From: Paenibacillus sp. FJAT-26967
GTDB lineage: Bacteria > Bacillota > Bacilli > Paenibacillales > NBRC-103111
Assembly: GCF_001541095.1 (NCBI RefSeq)
Contig: NZ_LMXH01000012.1
Span: 1 to 60,280, forward strand
Direction: 5' to 3'
DNA: 60,280 nt
Position numbers and translations under genes: made by a program. The notes under the pieces are model-generated. The model had not been told where the DNA came from and ran no database searches. It saw only the letters and a program-made list of their open reading frames with translations. Shown here piece after piece: positions 1 through 7,273 of this stretch. Numbering within the stretch: the first letter of the stretch is position 1; every line of letters starts with the position of its first letter.

Positions 1-168
1 TTCCAATCCTTCAATCCCGTATAACTCATACCGATGCCGCCATTTCACCAGTGTACCTACACTGATGTTGTATTTGTCGGCGATCTCCTTCCGAGTGGCT
101 TCACCTGTTTGAAGCTCCTCTATGATCGCCATTTTCTCGGTCCCATTATATTCATGTATGTATGCCAA
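1..168 (-). CDS. IS3-family transposase OrfA, helix-turn-helix part (partial)
   Basis: The reverse complement reads MAYIHEYNGTEKMAIIEELQ and continues with TGEATRKEIADKYNISVGTL, a helix-turn-helix of the kind found at the N-terminus of IS3/IS150 OrfA proteins, where it binds the element ends. A TTG start at 168 is the most upstream plausible one, about 12 nt behind a GGAGG; an ATG in the same frame lies a few codons later. The gene continues past base 1. Family assignment rests on the HTH and on the IS end nearby. No transposase catalytic domain is visible in this window. Confidence 0.6.
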   Translation of the reverse strand, partial: MAYIHEYNGTEKMAIIEELQTGEATRKEIADKYNISVGTLVKWRHRYELYGIEGLE

Positions 169-235
169 AAAGAAATGCCCCCTCCAAGTAGTCGGTTTAT
201 TTATTAAACCTGTCTACTTAAAGGGGAGCATATCA
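1..235 (-). mobile_element. Left end of an IS3-family (IS150-group-like) insertion sequence, cut by the window edge
   Basis: An OrfA-type transposase fragment runs off the left edge on the minus strand. Upstream of it, on the minus strand, the sequence reaches a TG... terminus at position 235 (TGATATGCTCCCC...), the usual TG/CA end of IS3-family elements. The right end lies outside the window, so completeness and target duplication cannot be judged. The boundary is inferred from the TG terminus only. Confidence 0.6.
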
Positions 236-414
236 ATCCACGATGACCCGGAACAGCCCTTTGCTGTAATCCTGTACTTGTACACTGTATCGGCTTGCTT
301 TAGATTAACTCTTGACTTAGAGCCTGATTTCGCTGCCCGCCGGTATGACTTTCCCGTTTAGCTCGGAAAAGGACGAAGACCGGCGGCCGCAAGACCGGCT
401 TTAATCATGCGAAA

Positions 415-3400
415 CTATACTCCGTGCTTCCCGCCATGTTTTCTGCGGAGCAGATACAGGACAGCTCCCAGCACCATCAGGCCGAGGCCCGCAAGCTGGA
501 TCGGAAGACTGCTAGCTTCCCCCGTTTGAGGAAGTACGTCAGCCGCTGAGCCCTTGCCGGAGCCGCCTTGGGTCGAATTCGCGCTGCCTCCGTTACTGGC
601 ACTCGTATCCTTAACAAAGCCGCCGCTGCCGCCTTCGGAGCTGTCAGAGCCGCCGCTCTCACCCGCTCCGCCTGCTGCCGGCGGGTTGCTTCCGCCCGGC
701 TGCGCTCCACTGTCCGTGCCGCCTGTATCCGGAGTTCCGGATTCACCCGGAACTTCCGGCTGGCCTGGCACAGACGGATCTGCCGGTCCGTCAGTCCCGG
801 GATCGGACGGTTTCCCGCCGCCCGGCTGGTCCGGCTTCGGATCCGGCGTTGCCGGCGGTTCCGGTTTAGGATTCGGAGTCACCGGAGTTTCCGGATCAGG
901 ATCCGGTGTTACCGGTGGCTGCGGTGTTACCGGCGGGTTCGGATCGACACTTCCTCCGCCACCGCCACCGCCGCCTCCGCTGACTATGCGGGAATTTTCC
1001 ACGACGACAGCCGTTTCAAGACCTTCCACAACCTCGAACTCCGTCAAGGCCTTCTGGATCGTGTAACCCGCCGGTGCAGCGGTTTCTTCCGCATAATAGC
1101 GGCCCGGTCTAAGACCGGACACGGTCCATTCACCGTTCGCGTCCGTGAGAAGGCCTGTTATGTCCTGACCGCTGCCGTCCTTGACTGGCTTTTTATCGTG
1201 GTCCAGAATCCGGAACTGGGCATCTTTCAGCTTCTGATCCGGACGTCCTGTCTCGATCTTAGTGAGCTTCACTGAACCGGTAATCCGGCTGTTCGTGAAT
1301 GTCAATCCGACTTGCTGATCGTCCACGATATCGAATTTAAGCGGATCCAGCTTCAGTACATAACCGGCCGGAGCCTGAACTTCAACGAACTGGTAGCCGC
1401 CTGATTTCAGGCCGTTGACCAGCAGTTTCCCGCTGGAATCTGTTTTCAAGCCCGTCTTCAGCATATTGCCCTGCTCGTCCCTTAGTTCGAATTCCGCCCC
1501 TTCAAGAGGGGTGTTATTGTACTCATCGGTCTTGACAAGCTCCACAGATCCGATATAGCGCTCATTGACCGCTGTTACTTTCTTGGGAGCCGATTGATTG
1601 GCTTCAATAGTGAAAGTCACAGGCACCGTACTCAGCTTAAAGCCTTTCGGTGCAGTCGTTTCAACGAACTGATAGCTGCCGGGATCAAGATGGGACAGCA
1701 TAAGGGTACCCGAGCTGTCGGTTACAAGGGCGCTCTTACCTGGCACATCAGCGTAGCTGCCATTGGTCAGCATTTGAAGCTTAAAGACAGCACCTTCAAG
1801 CTCCTTCCCTTGAACTCCCTGCTCCACCTTCGTTAATTCCACATCCCAGACACCCTTGGTGTTGTTTACGGTCACTTCTGCCGCAGTTTGGGTGAAGGTG
1901 AGCTTTTTGCCGACTCTATACTCATCGGAGATCAAATATCCGGCTGGTGCGGATACTTCTTTGAGCATGTATTCCTTATACTTGTAATTCTCAAACAGCG
2001 CTTCTCCATTCGCATCGGTAACCAGCTCCTGAAGGAGGGTCGCTCCGCTCTTGTCGTAGAGGGCAAAGCGCGCTCCCTGAAGCGGAGCTTTAGTCGCAGC
2101 ATCTACTTTAATAACCTTCAGATTGCCTTTGCCCGGTGTCTGAGCACCGCCTCCGGCTCCTGAGAATTTGGCAACAAAATTGCCATGTCCATTCTCCTGC
2201 ACACTGCCGGAGGATTGTCCGGCAAGTGTGGCGTTATTGCTGATGGACTCGCCGTTATCCGCATTGATGAAGGACTCATATTCGAGTATATAAGCCTCGT
2301 GCAGCGTGTTTTTGAACGTGAGGGTAAACGAATTCGCCTGCACGTTCAGCGTATATTCCGTTTCGTTGACGGGACCTGTCTTAGCCAGCGTGCCATCCGC
2401 CACTACTCTTGTATGGTACAGTTTGAAAGAGCCCGGCAGAAGAATTTGATTCGCGGACAAAGTGTCCTTCAATACCGCATTCTCCACAACAGACTGGCTC
2501 CGGTTAATATTCACCTGCCAGTATGCATACTCCTGGCTGACTCCGGTACCTTGACGGCCGGTTTTATTGATATACTCACCGCCGAACTTCGGCTTAACGG
2601 TAGCGGTTTTCTTATAGAGCTCCTTGGCCGGCTGTGATGCGTCAATCAGAACCGCTTCATTGCTGTATACAGCTGCAACCGGATGATTCTCCAGGCTGGT
2701 TGTATACTTAATGCGGTAGGCCGAATCGATCGGTTTTAGGAATGTCAGCTCAAAGCCGTCTTTTCCGTTCAACGTCTTCGTCTCGATCTTGTAATCCTGA
2801 TTCAGTACCAGAAGTGCACCCGTTGGTGTAACTCCGTTGTCACCGCCCGTAAGTTTCAGAGCCTGCACGCTTACTGAGCCTGGTTTGAAAGTCTGTTCCC
2901 CGGTATAGAAATCCCGGACAACCCCTTGATCAATTTTATGCAGATTATAGTTTATATCCAGCGTCCAATTGATATCTTTGGTAACGGCATCGTATTTGCC
3001 GGACTTTCCGCCGTTATCCTTCGTATAATTGTCGAGCGGGCGATTCACCGTCTTGCTGATGGCAATCTGCTGCACTCCGCCTTCGACCCAGTTGAGGTGC
3101 GCATTATTTGTGTATTGGGTCTTTTTGTTGCTTGCGGGATCGAATTGAGTGGAGTACGTGATCATGTGTTTCGTAGTAATATCTTTCAGAAACGTAATTT
3201 TAAAACCTTCCGTATAATCCGGGTCGGCTTCAATCTTATAATCCGTATCTTTGGTCAATCCGCTGATCTCCAGCGTATCCGGAAGCATCGTCATGCCTTG
3301 TCCGGCATAATCATCCAGAATGTACACGTCCGACATTTGCTTCTCGTCGTCATTCAGACTGATTTTCCAATCCATGATTTTAAGCGCATAATCAATCTTG

Positions 3401-4908
3401 CCATATGTCTTCCAGAAAATGACCTGATTGATATCCCGGTATGCCTTGATCTCCGGAACACCCGGCATGGATACTTTATTGATCACGGTGATTTTGTCGG
3501 CATGTACCCGATCTACCGCTTTGGTCTTGTACTTGATTTCATAAGCGCTGTCTACCGCACTGGTAAATGCCAGTTTAAATCCGGTAGCGGTTGGCGTAAC
3601 CGTATAATCCGTATTCTCGGTCAGAGGCGTCCCCGTCTTCTGTGCCGCATTGCCGCCGGAGTCAATCGTCATCTCGTATACTTCGAACGACGAAGGAATC
3701 AGCTCCTGCTGGTTCATTTCAATAATATCATCGATCCAAGCATCGTTGGCAGCGATGGTCTGCTCATTGTAATTATACTGAACCGCCCATGTGATCGTCT
3801 GCGAAGCCGAATCATAAGCCGGCGAATTCTTCGTAAGCGGCTTGCTGAATTGCACCGGTACGCTTGCCGTAGCCGGCAGCGGACTGCTTAGCCCCGTACC
3901 CGACAGTTCTGCCTCATTGACATAAGTCTTATCCGCTGTGCTGGTAATACCGGTTATATACACAACCCGGTAAGCGCTGCTGATGTCTCCGAGATTGAGC
4001 ACGAATCCGCCCGCATTCGGCGTACTTGTATAATCGGTATTCGGGTCCAGCTTCTGCTTCTGTACAAGCTTACCGTCGAGCTGCACTTCAAGTGCATACA
4101 CCTCAATGGAGTTCATATCCATATCAAGGTTGGCGTCACCCTTCAGCGTATCCTTGAACACCGCATTCTGAATCTTCTTCTCGCCGAGATTTATATCTGC
4201 TGTCCAGCTGATTTTACCCGGATTTCTGCCTTTGTCCGGCGAGCCCGTCTTGTTCATTTCTTTGGTACTTTTGCTTTTGAAATAAACGGGGATAACAATT
4301 TGCACTCCGGGGAACTCGTAAATAATTTCCTGATTAGTCCCGCCGGAAAATTTGCTTTCCTCAAATTCTCTCCATACGTAGAAGTTCCCGGTCCATTTCT
4401 GATTGTTCTCAATCTCTTCGCTGAAAACAAACGTAACTTGTCCCTCAGGCGTCACTTCGTACGTCCCTACATCGCCTTCCAGTTCACCGGTCAATACCCG
4501 GTCTACCTTGAACTTGTCCGGAAGATCGAAGGTAAAGCTTGATCCGTTGCTGTATCCGTGATTATCGGGAAGTGTCCAGTAAACATCTACTTGAACCCTT
4601 GCTCCCTGATCCAGGCGGACATCTTCGATCTTATTGCCGTCCTTGTCTTTCATCGATATCCCTGTAATGATATTCTGCTGGATAACCGGGCCGCTGGCCG
4701 CCAAGCCCTTCGCCTTAGGGTCCCCGTAGACACTGCTGTTGACAGATGAATCGCCATCTGCGCCATATACCCCCGTCGTAACGGATGTGCCTCCGCCTGT
4801 TCCACCTGATCCGCCGTTAGCGAGCGCAAAAGATGAAGGGGCAAGCAGATTGAGCAGCAGGATAACTGCCATACAAGCATAGGGCAGCTTTCCCCATTTT
4901 CTTAACAT
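415..4908 (-). CDS. LPXTG cell-wall-anchored surface protein with Cna_B/SpaA-type repeats (adhesin or pilin-like)
   Basis: A 1497-aa protein. It starts with a signal peptide (hydrophobic ACMAVILLLNLLAPSSFALA, residues 11-30) and ends with a sorting signal: LPQTGEA, a hydrophobic stretch (LAGLGLMVLGAVLYLL) and a basic tail (RRKHGGKHGV). Between them lie tandem Ig-like/collagen-binding-type modules of about 150 aa (recurring TKNSPAYD / TKDINWTLD / DNYTKDNGG-like repeats, residues ~140-890). Four SpaA/Cna_B domains follow (~920-1290; starts GNLKVIKVD, GVWDVELTK, GSVELVKTD, GSVKLTKIE), then a Pro/Gly/Asp-rich wall-spanning stalk. Such domains commonly form intramolecular Lys-Asn isopeptide bonds; LPXTG proteins are covalently linked to peptidoglycan. 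The adjacent sortase is the obvious anchoring enzyme. The start at 4908 has AGGTGAG about 8 nt upstream. Ligand unknown. Confidence 0.92.
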   Translation of the reverse strand: MLRKWGKLPYACMAVILLLNLLAPSSFALANGGSGGTGGGTSVTTGVYGADGDSSVNSSVYGDPKAKGLAASGPVIQQNIITGISMKDKDGNKIEDVRLDQGARVQVDVYWTLPDNHGYSNGSSFTFDLPDKFKVDRVLTGELEGDVGTYEVTPEGQVTFVFSEEIENNQKWTGNFYVWREFEESKFSGGTNQEIIYEFPGVQIVIPVYFKSKSTKEMNKTGSPDKGRNPGKISWTADINLGEKKIQNAVFKDTLKGDANLDMDMNSIEVYALEVQLDGKLVQKQKLDPNTDYTSTPNAGGFVLNLGDISSAYRVVYITGITSTADKTYVNEAELSGTGLSSPLPATASVPVQFSKPLTKNSPAYDSASQTITWAVQYNYNEQTIAANDAWIDDIIEMNQQELIPSSFEVYEMTIDSGGNAAQKTGTPLTENTDYTVTPTATGFKLAFTSAVDSAYEIKYKTKAVDRVHADKITVINKVSMPGVPEIKAYRDINQVIFWKTYGKIDYALKIMDWKISLNDDEKQMSDVYILDDYAGQGMTMLPDTLEISGLTKDTDYKIEADPDYTEGFKITFLKDITTKHMITYSTQFDPASNKKTQYTNNAHLNWVEGGVQQIAISKTVNRPLDNYTKDNGGKSGKYDAVTKDINWTLDINYNLHKIDQGVVRDFYTGEQTFKPGSVSVQALKLTGGDNGVTPTGALLVLNQDYKIETKTLNGKDGFELTFLKPIDSAYRIKYTTSLENHPVAAVYSNEAVLIDASQPAKELYKKTATVKPKFGGEYINKTGRQGTGVSQEYAYWQVNINRSQSVVENAVLKDTLSANQILLPGSFKLYHTRVVADGTLAKTGPVNETEYTLNVQANSFTLTFKNTLHEAYILEYESFINADNGESISNNATLAGQSSGSVQENGHGNFVAKFSGAGGGAQTPGKGNLKVIKVDAATKAPLQGARFALYDKSGATLLQELVTDANGEALFENYKYKEYMLKEVSAPAGYLISDEYRVGKKLTFTQTAAEVTVNNTKGVWDVELTKVEQGVQGKELEGAVFKLQMLTNGSYADVPGKSALVTDSSGTLMLSHLDPGSYQFVETTAPKGFKLSTVPVTFTIEANQSAPKKVTAVNERYIGSVELVKTDEYNNTPLEGAEFELRDEQGNMLKTGLKTDSSGKLLVNGLKSGGYQFVEVQAPAGYVLKLDPLKFDIVDDQQVGLTFTNSRITGSVKLTKIETGRPDQKLKDAQFRILDHDKKPVKDGSGQDITGLLTDANGEWTVSGLRPGRYYAEETAAPAGYTIQKALTEFEVVEGLETAVVVENSRIVSGGGGGGGGGSVDPNPPVTPQPPVTPDPDPETPVTPNPKPEPPATPDPKPDQPGGGKPSDPGTDGPADPSVPGQPEVPGESGTPDTGGTDSGAQPGGSNPPAAGGAGESGGSDSSEGGSGGFVKDTSASNGGSANSTQGGSGKGSAADVLPQTGEASSLPIQLAGLGLMVLGAVLYLLRRKHGGKHGV

Positions 4909-4998
4909 CCGAATTTCTCACCTCTCCTCTTGTAGTCTTTTCTAACTGCATCTTCTATGCTAAATCCTGATGATTGTAGAGAGCAGCCAAACAAATCC

Positions 4999-5033
4999 AT
5001 TATATGCCCTTGCTCTGAATATTTTCTGAATAT
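4999..5033 (-). promoter_or_regulatory. Promoter of the LPXTG protein with SARP-type heptamer direct repeats
   Basis: On the minus strand a -10 TATAAT (5004-4999) follows an 18-bp element ATATTCAGAAAATATTCA (5033-5016), two ATATTCA heptamers separated by 4 bp (11-bp period). The repeat takes the place of a -35 box, and 11 bp separate it from the -10. The same 18-bp element with the same spacing precedes the response regulator gene at 7131-7148. SARP-family activators are known to bind heptameric direct repeats with 11-bp periodicity near the -35; assigning the site to the neighbouring regulator is inference. Confidence 0.7.
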
Positions 5034-5063
5034 AGACAAGCTCCGCCTTCATCTCTTATACGT

Positions 5064-5151
5064 CAAAAAAACCACTCAGATCCAGAAGGCGCGGCACTTG
5101 CGGCGCGCTGTTCATTCTGGTTCTCCCTGCGGGAGCCTGAGCGGTTTTTTT
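5064..5151. terminator. Long multi-stem, bidirectional terminator between sortase and LPXTG gene
   Basis: Outer arms AAAAAACCACTCAG and CTGAGCGGTTTTTTT enclose about 60 nt with further inner stems (CCAGAA/TTCTGG, GCGCGCCGC/GTGCCGCGC, CTCCCTGCGGGAG). Both strands end in a U-tract. It directly follows the sortase stop codon and can end the regulator-sortase transcript ahead of the LPXTG promoter. Confidence 0.7.
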
Positions 5152-5794
5152 ATGGAATGATGCGTCCTTTGACAATAAGGCGGTAGGTCGGATTATCGAT
5201 AGGATGACAGGTAACGAGGGTAATTTCTTTGCTGCTGCCGTCTCCCTCCAGCACCCAGACATCCTCCGGTTTAACCAGCGTTTTCTCCGTTACGGTGTAT
5301 TGGTAACTCGCTTCACCGGTATCCACCTTCAGCTGATCACCCGCTTCGAGTTCATCCAGCCGGTTAAAATTGCGGCCGTAGGTCCGGTTCCTGTGCCCGG
5401 CGATCGCATAGTTGCCGACTTCTCCGGCAGTGCCGGTGTGTTCGATGCTGGCCGCCGTCGTTTTCAGATTGCGGTTGGTAGCCCCCTCCATAATTGGCAG
5501 CCGCAAACCGATTTTATCGATCTCCAGAATTCCTTCGACCTTCCCGGACCCGGCGTAACTCTTCATGAGCTCGGCCGTGTCTTGCGGGCTGCTTTCCACA
5601 GTCCCTATTTCATCAGAAACAGGGGGAACCTGAGTGGACTCCGAGACACTCTCCACATTCTGAAAGCTGGCAATCCAATCCTTTTCCAGCTTCTGCTGAC
5701 GGGCATCCTCTACCATCTCCGCAACCTTGGGATAGCTGAAGAGAATCACCCCGGCAATCATCAGAAGCGCGGATATGATTTTGATTTTCAACAC
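5150..5794 (-). CDS. Class D-like sortase
   Basis: A 214-aa cysteine transpeptidase with an N-terminal membrane anchor (residues ~5-22, IKIISALLMIAGVILFSYP) and a C-terminal sortase domain. Catalytic residues are visible: His134 (YAIAGHRNRTYG), Cys196 (ITLVTCHP) and Arg205 (NPTYRLIVKGR). The TLVTC motif, short length and N-terminal anchor suit class D sortases, which anchor LPXTG-type proteins to the wall. It lies 45 bp behind the response regulator and just upstream of the LPQTG protein, so the three genes form one functional unit. The reading frame opens with GTG at 5794; TTG at 5791 is better spaced (7 nt) behind GGGGAG and may be the true start. Exact class is inferred from motif and size. 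Confidence 0.9.
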   Translation of the reverse strand: MLKIKIISALLMIAGVILFSYPKVAEMVEDARQQKLEKDWIASFQNVESVSESTQVPPVSDEIGTVESSPQDTAELMKSYAGSGKVEGILEIDKIGLRLPIMEGATNRNLKTTAASIEHTGTAGEVGNYAIAGHRNRTYGRNFNRLDELEAGDQLKVDTGEASYQYTVTEKTLVKPEDVWVLEGDGSSKEITLVTCHPIDNPTYRLIVKGRIIP

Positions 5795-5839
5795 CCGACT
5801 CCCCTTCCTGCAATCTCTGAACTGCTTAACTGGTCTGAT

Positions 5840-7006
5840 CTACTGCATATGCATAGTCAACGGATTTTCCAGTTCCCACTGCCGGTACCACTCCCTCAGC
5901 ACCTCACTGGGTGCGGTCCCGTATTCTTTTGCCAGCTCATCCGTTAGCAGTTGATAAATCCGTCTTACTTCCGCCGTGTTATGAAGCAGCGCATAGATCC
6001 GGATCAGTCCGTAATACCCTGCTTCCATGTAAGGAAACTTCTCCATCATAGTCTGGTACAGCCCGATTGCTTCCGGATAATGCCCCAGCTCCGCACGGTA
6101 CTCGGCCACCTGCTTAGCATGCTGGAGCCATAGCAGCCGCAGCCGCTCCTGCTCATAGTCCGACCAGGAATACCAGTGTTCCTCCAGATAATCGCCTGCA
6201 TATTGATCCAGGATATTGACATGCAGCTCTAGCGTATCTCGCGTGACAGGAGGAGCAGCCTGCAGACTCTTCTCCCATTCTTCCACATCCAGCGTTGTGT
6301 TGCCCCATAGCAGCCGGTAAGCCTCATCCTGGTATTTGACCGTGATGTCGAGTGCGCAGCTTCTGATCATTTTACGGATCTGATAAACGGCGGTATGTAA
6401 TTGGGCGGTTGCCCTTTTGAAATCATAATCCGGCCACAGGAGATCGATAAGCGTCTGCTTGCCCACCGTTCTGTCGCGGTGATGGATCAGATACGCAAAC
6501 AATTCCGGCGCTTTCAGCGTCTTCCATGAAAAGTACTGCCTCTGGCAGCTTGTATCCACATAATGCAGACTTCTCAGGCAGCACAACATTGTACCGGCCG
6601 GGTTATCACGGCCTGAACTCGCAGGCACAGCAAGGCCGGCTGCCGCTCTTTTCAAAGTCACGGACAGCCTGGAAGGATGAACCGGCTTCAGTAAGTAGTC
6701 CAGCGCATCGACCTCGAACGCTTTCACAGCAAAACTGTGATAAGCCGTTACAAAAACAACCTGGAGCTGCGGATACAGCGCCAACAGCCGCTCCGCCAAT
6801 TCAAAACCGTTCATCTCCGGCATCTCGATATCCAGGAACGCTAAATCTATATCCGGCGTCTCGCGCTGAACAGCCTCAAGGGCTTCCACTGGGTCCTGGA
6901 ACGCCCCGACCAGTTCAATTTCTGTATTCAATCCTTCCTGGTCACCCAGCAATTTCTCTATTTTTCTCAAAGCCAGCTTCTCATCATCGACAATGATCAC
7001 CTTCAT
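5840..7006 (-). CDS. SARP-like response regulator: receiver + OmpR-type winged helix + BTAD domain
   Basis: A 388-aa transcription factor. Residues 1-120 are a receiver domain with the acidic pocket D7/D8, phosphoacceptor D59 (LAFLDIEMPEMNG), the conserved Thr of FVTAYHSFAVKAF and the Lys of YLLKPVHPSR. Residues ~160-240 form a winged helix (APELFAYLIHHRDRTVGKQT, then KRATAQLHTAVYQIRKMI). Residues ~245-385 are a bacterial transcriptional activator (BTAD) helical-repeat domain. This architecture belongs to the SARP/AfsR group fused to a receiver. No histidine kinase is encoded nearby, so its input is unknown. It probably activates itself, the sortase and the LPXTG gene, because its promoter and the LPXTG promoter share an 18-bp direct repeat. 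Confidence 0.9.
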   Translation of the reverse strand: MKVIIVDDEKLALRKIEKLLGDQEGLNTEIELVGAFQDPVEALEAVQRETPDIDLAFLDIEMPEMNGFELAERLLALYPQLQVVFVTAYHSFAVKAFEVDALDYLLKPVHPSRLSVTLKRAAAGLAVPASSGRDNPAGTMLCCLRSLHYVDTSCQRQYFSWKTLKAPELFAYLIHHRDRTVGKQTLIDLLWPDYDFKRATAQLHTAVYQIRKMIRSCALDITVKYQDEAYRLLWGNTTLDVEEWEKSLQAAPPVTRDTLELHVNILDQYAGDYLEEHWYSWSDYEQERLRLLWLQHAKQVAEYRAELGHYPEAIGLYQTMMEKFPYMEAGYYGLIRIYALLHNTAEVRRIYQLLTDELAKEYGTAPSEVLREWYRQWELENPLTMHMQ

Positions 7007-7113
7007 GCCCTCTACCCCTGCCCCTCGTTATTCTTTATTCTACCAAAAAAATGTTTCAGGGGGTTTATCTATCCAAGATAGTGCCGCAGTATGCGATTAT
7101 ATTCGCATCTATC

Positions 7114-7148
7114 ATTAGAACAGAACCTGTTGAATATTTTCTGAATAT
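7114..7148 (-). promoter_or_regulatory. Promoter of the response regulator with the same heptamer direct repeat
   Basis: The 18-bp element at 7148-7131 is identical to that at 5033-5016, and a -10 of TCTAAT lies at 7119-7114, again exactly 11 bp beyond it. This implies autoregulation. The -10 was located by imposing the geometry of the LPXTG promoter and then matched in 5 of 6 consensus positions. Confidence 0.65.
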
Positions 7149-7188
7149 GCACTCTGCACCGAACCGGTGCCGACAGAGAATTAATAAG

Positions 7189-7237
7189 CAAAAAAGGCTA
7201 CCGCAGCAGTCACTAAACAGCTGCTACGGTAACCTTT
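7189..7237 (-). terminator. Rho-independent terminator of the SLH/FN3 protein gene
   Basis: On the minus strand a 14-bp stem (GGTTACCGTAGCAG paired with CTGCTGCGGTAGCC, one or two mismatches) is followed by TTTTTT. It lies about 40 bp past the stop codon at 7274. Confidence 0.85.
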
Positions 7238-7273
7238 AATGTGACAAGGTTCATGTATTGAAATCTTAAACCC

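Noticed and set aside
554-1275. Two long plus-strand frames rich in Pro/Gly and Arg opposite the LPXTG stalk
   Set aside because: They mirror the low-complexity Gly/Pro-coding DNA of the surface protein and have no ribosome site or recognisable motif.
2926-3891. A 321-codon plus-strand frame opposite the LPXTG protein
   Set aside because: The antisense strand encodes clear tandem surface-protein modules. This frame has no motif, ribosome site or promoter.
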